Shown: piece after piece, positions 1-5,830 of the stretch
How the letters are laid out: the number at the start of each line of letters is the position of its first letter
How positions within the stretch are numbered: the stretch's first letter is position 1
Source: Planctomycetales bacterium
Lineage (GTDB): Bacteria; Planctomycetota; Planctomycetia; Pirellulales; Thermoguttaceae
Length of the DNA stretch: 5,851 bases
Assembly (NCBI GenBank): GCA_007127495.1
Contig: SKZG01000436.1
Location: 1 to 5,851 of the forward strand
Direction: 5' to 3'
The notes under the pieces: model-generated
Told to the model about the DNA's origin: nothing
Database searches by the model: none
The model's input: only the letters and a program-made list of their open reading frames with translations
Made by a program: the position numbers and the translations under genes

Positions 1-1484
1 AGGGCAATTCCGGTCGCCACCAACACCCGATACCCCACCTGGGCGGAAAGCCTCCGGGTCACCTGCCAATCGAGCCCGACATCGATCTGTGTCAGGAAGG
101 ATAACGCATTCGTGCTCGAGCGGGCGGGAAACGACTCGCCGGGCGGGTCTACGACGGTACCTATGGTCCCGTCGCTCAGGCGCGCGACGAAATAGTGATC
201 GATGTGGTTATTGTAGACGCCGAATTTCGGAGCAGCGTAGATTCGGCAAGACGGGTGAATGTGGTATCCCATGTTCACGCCGAATTGAAAGCCCAGCAGA
301 TTGTTGCTTACTTTGTCTTCCAGGTAGGCGCGGTTGACTCCGGGCCGGGCGTGGTTGGGGCCGGCAAGCGTCCCGAACTGCAAATGCTCCCAGAATCGGA
401 AATACCGGACGCCAAACTCGAAGTCGCAATCGAATCGGCTGCCACAGGTCCAGGCCAAGTCGCGACGTACGAAACTGACCTCGACATTGTGAACCTCGTT
501 GCGGCGCCATAGCTCGTGCGACAAAGCATCGTCAAACCAATTATTGGCACCCCACCCGTGGAAGAAGACGTTCCCCAAGGTCAATACCGTGCTCACACGG
601 TTCGGGTGCGACACATATTGGTGGCCGCTCAGCGGATCGATGGTGAAGTAAGTAGCCTGAAGTGCCCATGGACCCTCGCCGGAACATCCAAAACGATAAC
701 CAAACTTCACTTCGCCGCCCGCTTTCCACTGCAATCCAAAATCGGTGTGCATCAACTGATTGGCGAAGTGCCCGTGCTCATAGCTGGTCCACAAGCGGTT
801 TGGGCTATTGCGATTGAGAAACAGCGTTGTGGCGCCGGCGTACCAGCGTGACTTTCGGCAGCCGGTATCGAACATCGAACCGGATGCGCCGTAGCCGAGA
901 CCTCCGCCATACGAGGCACCATGAGCGGGAAACCCCTGTGGCATCGCGCCACACTGATTCCACACGGGATCATAGTCCAAATAGTCGCCTTCTCTCATAC
1001 CACAGGCAGCCGATGCCGGTGGAGCAACGTAGCGGTCGCTCGGGGAGGGAGACGGACCTGCCATTCCGGGCGGAGCGGGCGGGACCGGAATGGCCTGACG
1101 CGGCTCCTCGGCCAACCTGGCCGTCGCCGGGGTATAGTAGTCGTTGGCTGTTGCCGGATGCGGCTGAGCCACCACGGGCATTCCGTAGTGCGGACCGGCA
1201 TAGGGCGGCACCGGATAGCGCGGCGCGGCGGGCACCGCTTGCAGCATGGGGTGCCGCCTTGTGGGATAGGTTGCCGCGGTGTGCTGCCATCCCGGCTGAG
1301 GCTGCGGCGCCATGGCCGGCTGCGCCGCCGGGACCGCATAGCCGGCACGCGGCGCGGCTGAGAGCCGGTTCTCAGTCGGCAATTGCACCAGGTCGGGCGA
1401 CCCATAGAGGCCATATTGGCCGTGTGCCGTCACGGCCGTAACAGCCACTAGATATAGAAACACGGGAAAACGAAGTGTCGTCAT
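1..1484 (-). CDS. BBP7-like outer-membrane beta-barrel protein, 3' end cut off by the window edge
   Basis: Reading the minus strand from ATG at 1484 gives 494 codons with no stop up to base 1, so the C-terminus lies outside the window. A strong Shine-Dalgarno (AAAGGAG, 1500-1494) sits 9 nt before the ATG. Residues 1-22 look like a signal peptide (hydrophobic FPVFLYLVAVTAV, then an AHGQ cleavage-type site). Residues about 40-160 are a low-complexity Pro/Ala/Gln/Tyr-rich stretch, followed by a Gly/Tyr-rich segment (about 187-203). From about 212 (KSRWYAGATTLFLNR) alternating aromatic/polar strands begin, with Trp/Tyr/Phe-ended segments such as GGEVKFGYRFG, FEFGVRYFRFWEHL, GFQFGVNMGYHI and, at the end, DVGLDWQVTRRLSAQVGYRV. 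This resembles planctomycete BBP7/DUF1551 proteins, predicted outer-membrane barrels of unknown function; the closing 'QVTRRLSAQVGYRVL' is typical of the last strands, so probably only a short tail is missing. Cysteines at 161, 178, 209, 267, 347, 353 and 413 could form disulfides. The family name is less certain than the barrel call. Confidence 0.85.
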   Translation of the reverse strand, partial: MTTLRFPVFLYLVAVTAVTAHGQYGLYGSPDLVQLPTENRLSAAPRAGYAVPAAQPAMAPQPQPGWQHTAATYPTRRHPMLQAVPAAPRYPVPPYAGPHYGMPVVAQPHPATANDYYTPATARLAEEPRQAIPVPPAPPGMAGPSPSPSDRYVAPPASAACGMREGDYLDYDPVWNQCGAMPQGFPAHGASYGGGLGYGASGSMFDTGCRKSRWYAGATTLFLNRNSPNRLWTSYEHGHFANQLMHTDFGLQWKAGGEVKFGYRFGCSGEGPWALQATYFTIDPLSGHQYVSHPNRVSTVLTLGNVFFHGWGANNWFDDALSHELWRRNEVHNVEVSFVRRDLAWTCGSRFDCDFEFGVRYFRFWEHLQFGTLAGPNHARPGVNRAYLEDKVSNNLLGFQFGVNMGYHIHPSCRIYAAPKFGVYNNHIDHYFVARLSDGTIGTVVDPPGESFPARSSTNALSFLTQIDVGLDWQVTRRLSAQVGYRVLVATGIA

Positions 1485-1862
1485 GACAGAAGACTCCTTT
1501 CCATCGATTTGAGGTAGCCGTCCACGGAGGCTCAACGCTTAGCTCGCTCGTGAAGACTATTATGACTCTCGTAACCTGCATCGTCGCCGCAACGGCCGCC
1601 GGTTCGTAGATTTCGCCCGAACGGGAAACGTTTTTTCAGTTCGAGGCGTAGCAACCGGTGTGCGCGGAACGGGCGGGCAAAGTTCGCAATCCGAACGCAT
1701 TGCGGGTTTTCCGCAAATCCGGAACAAGCCCTCCACGCAACCGGAACAATCGGCACAATCGTGGCAAGAAACGACCGTGGTCATTTGGGATAACCATTCA
1801 CGGGACCTCGCAGGTCTTTGCAGTCCGGAGGGCAATACATCCCGCCGGGACGCCGCAGATGG
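1485..1862. other. 378-bp gap between parA and the barrel protein gene, no convincing gene
   Basis: I find no protein that looks real here. Seen on reading: small inverted repeats at 1804-1816 (GACCT-CGC-AGGTC), 1700-1716 (TTGCGG-GTTTT-CCGCAA) and 1682-1696 (GTTCG-CAATC-CGAAC), and a short run of six T at 1631-1636 on the plus strand after weak 4-bp stems. Transcription from parA would meet the 1816-1804, 1716-1700 and 1696-1682 hairpins in that order. None is followed by a proper U-tract (the last by only UUU), so a factor-independent terminator is not demonstrated. A minus-strand reading frame here (TTG at 1835, stop at 1560) carries a CX2CX2CX2C run but has a poor start. Confidence 0.5.
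1559..1587 (-). promoter_or_regulatory. possible promoter of the barrel protein gene
   Basis: On the minus strand a -10-like CATAAT (1564-1559, five of six consensus bases) is preceded at 17 bp by GCGACG (1587-1582, which keeps only the central GAC of TTGACA). It would give a leader of roughly 70 nt containing the AAAGGAG site. The -35 match is weak, so the call rests mainly on the -10, the spacing and the position. Confidence 0.3.
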
Positions 1863-2687
1863 TCACCCCTTGCGCACCGGTGGCAAGGATTCTGCCGCCG
1901 GCGGCGTCCGCAATAGTTCCTCGGCAAGCGCCTGGTAGTCCTCGGCCCCATGGGAAGTGCGCGCGTACTGGAAGATCGACTGCCCAAAACTTGGCGCCTC
2001 GGCAAGCCGGATGTTCCTTCGAACACGCGTTCGGAACGCTAACGCTTTGGCCCAGGGCGTAGCGCTTCCACGAGCAGCCTGAAAGAATGCTTCGACGTCC
2101 TGCCGCACCTCAGTGGCTAGGCGGGTACCGGTATCGTACATGCAGAAGACGACTCCAAGCAATCGGAGTGAAGGGTTCAACCGACCGGCTACAGCGCGAA
2201 TCGTCTCCAGCAGTTTCCCCAATCCATGCAAGGCCAGGAATTGCGGCTGCAAGGGAATGAGCACCTCGCTGACCGCCGCCAGGGCGTTCAGGGTGAGCAG
2301 GCCGAGTGAGGGCGGACAATCGACGAGCAGGTAATCGGCCTCGGGCGGACCAGCCCGAAGCTTTTCACGAAAGACCAATTCACGGTTTTCGCGGTCGGCC
2401 AATTCCAATTCGGCGGCCGCCAGGTCGATGCCGCTGGCCGCGACAACCAAGCCCTCGCCGACGGGCCGACATGCGCTGGAAAAGGAGGCATCGCCGGTAA
2501 GAACCTCGTAGATCGACGCCTGCCTGCCTGTCACGTCCACTCCCAGGTGAAGCGTGGCGTGCGCCTGCGGATCGAGGTCGACCAGGCAAACACGGCGACC
2601 GGCAGCCGCCAAGCCAGCGGCCAAGTTGACGGCCGTCGTGGTCTTTCCCACGCCGCCCTTCTGATTCATGATGGCGATGGTTCGCAT
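1863..2687 (-). CDS. parA: ParA/Soj-family partitioning ATPase, orphan (no ParB neighbour)
   Basis: This 274-residue protein is a deviant-Walker P-loop ATPase of the Soj/ParA (MinD/ParA) group, which forms ATP-dependent dimers on DNA to place chromosomes, plasmids or large protein assemblies. Visible motifs: Walker A KGGVGKTT at residues 10-17, with signature Lys10 and Lys15; DLDPQAHAT (37-45), containing the catalytic-type Asp39; Walker B YLLVDCPPSLG (119-129, Asp123); the PLQPQFLALHGLGKLL segment; and the family ending VRRNIRLAEAPSFGQSIFQYA. The start at 2687 puts the P-loop nine residues in, as usual for small ParA proteins, and there is no N-terminal helix-turn-helix, so it is the short (Ib/chromosomal) type and not a self-repressing P1-type. 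No clear Shine-Dalgarno precedes the ATG. It follows the YbaK-like gene by 89 bp on the same strand. No parB follows: the next gene is a barrel protein after 378 bp. The symbol is meant at family level only. Confidence 0.93.
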   Translation of the reverse strand: MRTIAIMNQKGGVGKTTTAVNLAAGLAAAGRRVCLVDLDPQAHATLHLGVDVTGRQASIYEVLTGDASFSSACRPVGEGLVVAASGIDLAAAELELADRENRELVFREKLRAGPPEADYLLVDCPPSLGLLTLNALAAVSEVLIPLQPQFLALHGLGKLLETIRAVAGRLNPSLRLLGVVFCMYDTGTRLATEVRQDVEAFFQAARGSATPWAKALAFRTRVRRNIRLAEAPSFGQSIFQYARTSHGAEDYQALAEELLRTPPAAESLPPVRKG

Positions 2688-2709
2688 GGCAAAAGGCCGT
2701 TGTGCAGGC

Positions 2710-2732
2710 GAGCCGCATCGCGGCTCATGCGG
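2710..2732 (-). repeat. overlapping inverted repeats just upstream of parA
   Basis: GAGCCGC-ATC-GCGGCTC (2710-2726) is a perfect 7-bp inverted repeat with a 3-nt centre. Its left arm overlaps a second one, CCGCAT (2713-2718) with ATGCGG (2727-2732). As RNA in the parA leader the two hairpins exclude each other; as DNA the 17-bp palindrome could be an operator. There is no T-run on either side, so it is not a classical terminator. It ends 22 nt before the parA start codon. Confidence 0.4.
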
Positions 2733-2776
2733 GGCCGTTCTCAGGGCGATCGTGGCAAGTGCGACATGGACGACGA

Positions 2777-3244
2777 TTACTCGCCGTAGCCGATCTTCGC
2801 AACCCTCGGCTTGACAAGGCGATCGAAGTCGGCGTAAGCCAGCCGGATCAACTCGGTGTGGGAACCGGCGTTGAAGGCAATCTCCTCATCCTCGGCCAGT
2901 CGCTGAGAAACGTAGACGTCCATGTCATAGAGATTCCCAAACGGCGGCATCGCGCCCACCTCGCAGCCCGGAAACAGGTCGCTAAACTGGACTTCGTCAG
3001 CCAAGCCCGCCTTCTGCGCGCCCGCAACCCGCTGCAGGCGGTCGAAGTCGACCTTCATCGATGCGGGCAAGACCGCCATGGCCAACCGGCCGTCGAGTTC
3101 GACCATCACGGTCTTGGCAAGTTCTCTGCCTGGAATGTGGGCCGAAGCGGCGATCTCCTGCGCCGTGTACGCGGCCGAATGATTGACTGTGACGTACTTC
3201 ACTCCATTGGAATCGAGAAAATCCTTCAGTTTCTTAACTGGCAT
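2777..3244 (-). CDS. YbaK/EbsC-family aminoacyl-tRNA deacylase (INS-like editing domain)
   Basis: The 155-residue product is one complete YbaK/prolyl-tRNA-synthetase-associated domain. The family hydrolyses mischarged aminoacyl-tRNAs in trans in the cytoplasm. Visible hallmarks: the HSAAYTAQEIAASAHIPG stretch (22-39), then ELAKTVMV with the conserved lysine at 44, DGRLAMAVLPAS, and the GAMPPFG motif (about 98-104) matching the family's GxxxPxG substrate loop, followed by LYDMDVYVSQ and NAGSHTELIRLAYADFDRLV. Length is normal for free-standing members. The start at 3244 is supported by AAGGAG (3256-3251) six nt upstream. Which tRNA it edits (Cys-tRNA-Pro, Ala-tRNA-Pro or another) cannot be decided from motifs alone. 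It is the first gene of a likely two-gene unit with parA, though the 89-bp gap leaves room for a separate start. It is divergent from the zinc-ribbon gene. Confidence 0.92.
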   Translation of the reverse strand: MPVKKLKDFLDSNGVKYVTVNHSAAYTAQEIAASAHIPGRELAKTVMVELDGRLAMAVLPASMKVDFDRLQRVAGAQKAGLADEVQFSDLFPGCEVGAMPPFGNLYDMDVYVSQRLAEDEEIAFNAGSHTELIRLAYADFDRLVKPRVAKIGYGE

Positions 3245-3259
3245 GACCTACTCCTTCCC

Positions 3260-3310
3260 GGCCCTTAGGGCCTCGATGGTGAAAACACCCCGGGCCTTTC
3301 GGCCCAGAGC
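3260..3310 (-). promoter_or_regulatory. structured 5' leader of the YbaK-like gene (three tandem hairpins)
   Basis: Read as minus-strand RNA, this stretch folds into consecutive hairpins: GGGCC-GAAA-GGCCC (3305-3292, a GNRA tetraloop), GGUG-UUUU-CACC (3289-3278) and GGCCC-UAA-GGGCC (3272-3260), the last ending four bases before the AAGGAG ribosome site. The first stem can be lengthened to ten pairs (3310-3287) using three G-U pairs, which are A-C mismatches on the other strand; the extension would break the second hairpin. The arms of the first and third hairpins are mutually complementary, so alternative folds exist. Seen directly: the pairings. Inferred: a regulatory role on deacylase translation. 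No known riboswitch class is recognised. Confidence 0.45.
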
Positions 3311-3371
3311 GATAAGGTAAATGGTCCAGCAAACCGTCCAGTTGGACTGTCTCAGTTTCAGCTTGTATTGA

Positions 3372-3400
3372 ATTGTTCCAGCCTCGCCCCGTGACGTCAA
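3372..3400 (-). promoter_or_regulatory. sigma70-like promoter for the YbaK-like gene
   Basis: On the minus strand TTGACG (3400-3395, five of six -35 bases) is followed after 17 bp by AACAAT (3377-3372, four of six -10 bases). This predicts a start near 3365 and a leader of about 120 nt holding the hairpins at 3260-3310. A second TTGACG copy lies 11 bp upstream (3411-3406), and the -35 overlaps the palindrome TGACGTCA (3392-3399), so a regulator site here is possible. Confidence 0.45.
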
Positions 3401-3443
3401 GTACCCGTCAAGGGGGACTCAGCGGGAAAATGACCGCTCGCGC

Positions 3444-3458
3444 GGGGGACCATCCCCC
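3444..3458. repeat. GGGGGA-CCA-TCCCCC inverted repeat
   Basis: This is a perfect 6-bp GC-rich stem with a 3-base loop, between the two divergent promoters. No T-run follows on either strand. It may be a barrier hairpin or a protein site; its function is unknown. Confidence 0.35.
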
Positions 3459-3481
3459 ACGAACCGCTCCATGGCATCTGT

Positions 3482-3509
3482 CTCCCTACGATTCCGTTCC
3501 TTTAGGGAG
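3482..3509. repeat. CTCCCTA-N14-TAGGGAG dyad upstream of the zinc-ribbon gene
   Basis: The perfect 7-bp arms at 3482-3488 and 3503-3509 are separated by 14 bp, so their centres lie 21 bp apart, about two helical turns. The dyad ends 23 bp before the -10 TATGAT (3533-3538), covering the position where an activator or a -35-blocking repressor would bind. Arm spacing suggests a dimer site more than an RNA hairpin, but this is inference. Confidence 0.35.
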
Positions 3510-3529
3510 TATGCCGGTTGGGGCGCTTA

Positions 3530-3538
3530 TGTTATGAT
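3530..3538 (+). promoter_or_regulatory. extended -10 promoter of the zinc-ribbon gene
   Basis: TGT-TATGAT forms an extended -10 (TG one base before a five-of-six TATAAT match). No good -35 lies 17 bp upstream (TATGCC at 3510-3515), which fits an extended -10 promoter or one needing an activator. The predicted start near 3545 leaves a short leader of about 20 nt with the GGAGGT ribosome site. Confidence 0.45.
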
Positions 3539-3565
3539 CTCCGGGAAAGAATGGAGGTGTATCCG

Positions 3566-4075
3566 ATGCCGATCTACGAGTTCTACTGCTCCCGGTGCCA
3601 CACCGTGTTCAGCTTTTTCGCCCGCCGTCCCGATACAACGACGCGCCCTGCGTGCCCCCGATGCCAACGGCCGCAACTCGAACGCCGGCCGTCGCGATTC
3701 GCGATTTCCAAGGGCCTCTCGGAAGCCGAGGCGGGCGAAGACGAGCTGCCGCCCGACATGGACGACGCGCAAATGGAAGCGGCGATGACTGAACTGGCCC
3801 AAGAGGCCGAAGGCATGGACGAAAACGACCCCCGCCAAATGGGTCGTATGATGCGGAAGCTGTTCGAAAAGACCGGCATGCACCCCGGAGCGGGCATGGA
3901 AGAGGCGATCCGCCGCATGGAGGCGGGCGAAGACCCCGACAAGCTCGACGAGGAAATGGGCGACCTACTGGACGATGAGCAGTTGTTGGCGGACGGCAGT
4001 CAAACCCGAGCGATCAGCGGCCTCGCGCGGAAACTTCGCCCGCCATCGGTCGATGAAACTCTTTACGATCTGTAG
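3566..4075 (+). CDS. FmdB-type zinc-ribbon protein with long acidic C-terminal extension
   Basis: The 169-residue product opens with the classic FmdB/CxxC zinc-ribbon start MPIYEFYCSRCHTVF; Cys8, Cys11, Cys30 and Cys33 (CxxC...CxxC) would hold one zinc ion. The family is annotated as putative regulatory protein, with no firm biochemical role. The start is taken at 3566 and not at the earlier in-frame ATG (3518): the family always begins MPIYE, GGAGGT (3553-3558) lies seven nt upstream, and the predicted -10 lies inside the longer version. Residues about 52-145 are acidic and Met-rich, mostly helical in appearance (EMEEAM-like repeats, RMMRKLFEKTG, EEAIRRMEAGEDPDKLDEEMGDLL), ending in a basic LARKLRPPSVDETLYDL tail. 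That makes it about twice the length of minimal FmdB proteins (roughly 70-110 residues), a layout I recall from other long FmdB-like proteins. It stands alone on the plus strand, convergent with the kinase gene. Confidence 0.88.
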   Translation: MPIYEFYCSRCHTVFSFFARRPDTTTRPACPRCQRPQLERRPSRFAISKGLSEAEAGEDELPPDMDDAQMEAAMTELAQEAEGMDENDPRQMGRMMRKLFEKTGMHPGAGMEEAIRRMEAGEDPDKLDEEMGDLLDDEQLLADGSQTRAISGLARKLRPPSVDETLYDL

Positions 4076-4131
4076 CGATGCTCGGAAATCGGCAATCGTT
4101 CCCGCAGGACGGTTTTTCGTGTCTTACGTCG

Positions 4132-4174
4132 CAACAGGCGCGCAGCGTGCGTGCATTTTGGAAGTCGCCTGTTG
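4132..4174. terminator. possible bidirectional terminator between convergent genes
   Basis: CAACAGGCG (4132-4140) and CGCCTGTTG (4166-4174) are perfect 9-bp inverted arms around a 25-base loop, placed between the zinc-ribbon stop (4075) and the kinase stop (4195). GTTGCG at 4176-4181 can pair with CGCAAC (4130-4135) as an alternative. There is no clear U-tract, so a factor-independent terminator is only suggested by position and symmetry. Confidence 0.4.
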
Positions 4175-4194
4175 GGTTGCGGGCGCAGGCCGCG

Positions 4195-5796
4195 CTAGAA
4201 ATCGCTGTCTTCGGAATCGTCTTCGGGCGGTACGAGCGGCAGGTCGACCACCACGCGCGTGCCGCGGCCCGGCTCACTTTCGATCTTCGCTTTTCCGCCC
4301 AGCAGTTTTGCCCGCTTCTTGATGCCCCGCAGCCCCATCGCCTTGCCCTTTTTCTTTTTCGTATCGAACCCGACCCCCCAATCCTGCACTTCAAGGTGTA
4401 GGTGTTCCTCGTCGCCCGAAAGCGTGACGCACACCCGGTCGCCGCCGCTATGCTGCCGGGCGTTCGTCACGGATTCCTGCACGATCCGATAGACGGCGTT
4501 TTCCAGCACGGGTTCGAGCCGTTCGATTTTGGCCGAATGGCGGAACTCAAGTTCCGGTCCTCCATCGAGTTCCTCGGTCAGGAGATTCTTCACTGCAGCG
4601 ACGATTCCTTCCTCGTCGAGCAGGGGAGGTCGGACTCCGTTGATCAACCTCCGCGTCTCGGTAAGACAGCGCCGGAGCAGTTCCATGCCGGTTCCATAGT
4701 TGGCGTTCTCCTGCTCCGAACTGCCGCCAAGCGACTGTCCGGCCAACTGGAAGGCCATGTCGGCGCCGACCAACTGCTGCGCCAGTCCGTCGTGGATTTC
4801 ATAGGCAATCACTTGCCGTTCGCGGTCGTGCATCCTGAGCGATTGCTTCAGGAGCCGCCGCTCGCGGCGAAGGTGTTCGTTCGCGACGGACAATTGCTCG
4901 GTCCGATGCTCTACCTGATCCTCGAGCGAGGCCTGAAGATGGCGCAATCGAGCCGCAAGGCGATTGTAACTACGGGCGATCAATGTGATTTCGTCGCGGC
5001 CGGTTTCCGGCATGGGCGACAGGGGCTCGCCCTCGTCATCGGCCGCCGCCTGGAAATACCGGGTAATGTGTGACAACCGCCGGCCCACAACCAGGGTAAA
5101 CGCGCCCAAAACCGCAGAAAACAAAACCACCAACCACGCTCCCGCGGTCACCACGTTGGCTCGTGCCTGCGACGCAACCGTTGCGTGTACCTGATCCATC
5201 GGAATGGCAACCAGGTCCATACCGACCAGGTCGCCCACCTTGTAGTGGAAACCGCCGGTCTCCCCATAACGCTGCACGAGCGCGTCGGGAGCATCGGCCG
5301 GATCGCCATGGCAGCGCAGGCAGCTCTCGTCAACTCGCATCACGTCGGCCTCCGCAAAGTAATCAACGCCGTCAATGGTCAGCCGGCCGTTCCAGCGATC
5401 CAAATCGGGGTTGGCGCGAAAGTGGTTCAGGATTTCTACTTCTTCCGGGGCAGCCGCATTGATGGGATTCCGCGGGTTCTCGGAGGGGAAGCGTAATCGA
5501 TAGTTGGGAAACTGCTCCCGCACCTTATCGACGATTTTCCGGGCCGCGTAGGAGGTCGACATGGCCCCGAGCACGAACTCTTCCGGGCCGATGCGTTTTT
5601 CCATTTCAGGCCGGATCGATTCCTTCACATACTGGCGAATCGCCAAGTCGAATGCCAGCGCGATATTGGCCTGGGTTGCGGTCATTTCCTCCACTTGCCG
5701 CTTGGATGCCGCCCAAGTTCGATAAAGAATGATGGCCGAAAAGAGCAAGGCGAACCCGCCCACCACCATACAAAACCGAGTTCCAATCCGATTCAT
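4195..5796 (-). CDS. NarL-type sensor histidine kinase with periplasmic heme-c (Tll0287-like/DUF3365) domain
   Basis: The 533-residue protein has a transmembrane helix at about 8-25, a periplasmic input domain (about 38-208), a second helix (about 214-237), a HAMP-like region (about 238-290), a coiled-coil linker (about 285-330), a HisKA_3 dimerisation domain and a HATPase domain. The input domain matches the Tll0287-like/DUF3365 layout: PNYRLRFPSENPRNPINA (97-114), then ESCLRCHGDPADAP with the c-type heme motif C159-x-x-C162-H163, then GGFHYKVGDLVGMDLVAIPM. His335 in EIHDGLAQQ is the phospho-acceptor, and HDxxxQ (335-340) marks the HisKA_3 group that also dephosphorylates its regulator. Asn445 in VQESVTNARQHS (N box), DWGVGF (472-477, G1) and MGLRGI (487-492, G2) are intact. 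A KKKKGK run sits in the short ATP lid, and the tail is acidic (PPEDDSEDSDF). The start at 5796 is the first ATG after an in-frame TAA at 5814-5812; the ribosome site (GGGACGGG) is weak. No response regulator is present in the window. Confidence 0.93.
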   Translation of the reverse strand: MNRIGTRFCMVVGGFALLFSAIILYRTWAASKRQVEEMTATQANIALAFDLAIRQYVKESIRPEMEKRIGPEEFVLGAMSTSYAARKIVDKVREQFPNYRLRFPSENPRNPINAAAPEEVEILNHFRANPDLDRWNGRLTIDGVDYFAEADVMRVDESCLRCHGDPADAPDALVQRYGETGGFHYKVGDLVGMDLVAIPMDQVHATVASQARANVVTAGAWLVVLFSAVLGAFTLVVGRRLSHITRYFQAAADDEGEPLSPMPETGRDEITLIARSYNRLAARLRHLQASLEDQVEHRTEQLSVANEHLRRERRLLKQSLRMHDRERQVIAYEIHDGLAQQLVGADMAFQLAGQSLGGSSEQENANYGTGMELLRRCLTETRRLINGVRPPLLDEEGIVAAVKNLLTEELDGGPELEFRHSAKIERLEPVLENAVYRIVQESVTNARQHSGGDRVCVTLSGDEEHLHLEVQDWGVGFDTKKKKGKAMGLRGIKKRAKLLGGKAKIESEPGRGTRVVVDLPLVPPEDDSEDSDF

Positions 5797-5830
5797 TGCC
5801 CGTCCCGCGCTTTATGTGAATTGGTTCTCC

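Larger units (their letters stand above)
3245..3565. other. divergent intergenic region between the YbaK-like and zinc-ribbon genes
   Basis: This 321-bp stretch has no credible gene. It carries leader and promoter signals for the minus-strand deacylase gene on its left half, and a dyad plus an extended -10 promoter for the plus-strand zinc-ribbon gene on its right half. Also visible: a small dyad GTCCA-GT-TGGAC (3336-3347) inside the predicted deacylase leader. Confidence 0.6.

Noticed and set aside
827..1441. 204-residue plus-strand reading frame
   Set aside because: It lies antisense to the barrel gene, is Arg/Pro/Ala-rich with no domain, and is the usual mirror of a GC-rich Pro/Ala-coding region.
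1616..1637. possible plus-strand terminator (CCCG-AA-CGGG then six T)
   Set aside because: Stem is only four pairs, the T-run is offset by five bases, and no plus-strand gene ends nearby.
1658..2062. plus-strand frames across the gap and the end of parA
   Set aside because: Overlap the conserved parA C-terminus, with basic low-complexity composition and no ribosome site.
1863..3244. toxin-antitoxin, phage or plasmid partition module
   Set aside because: ParA stands without ParB or a replication gene, and its neighbours are ordinary chromosomal types; no integrase, transposase or att-like repeats are seen.
2702..3268. 188-residue plus-strand reading frame
   Set aside because: It is fully antisense to the YbaK-like gene, which has clear family motifs and a Shine-Dalgarno; the mirror frame has neither.
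3518..3565. longer start for the zinc-ribbon protein (16 extra residues)
   Set aside because: The family begins MPIYE, the ribosome site fits the ATG at 3566, and the likely -10 promoter lies inside the extension.
4402..5073. 223-residue plus-strand reading frame
   Set aside because: It is antisense to the kinase domain, whose catalytic boxes are intact; no recognisable fold in the mirror.
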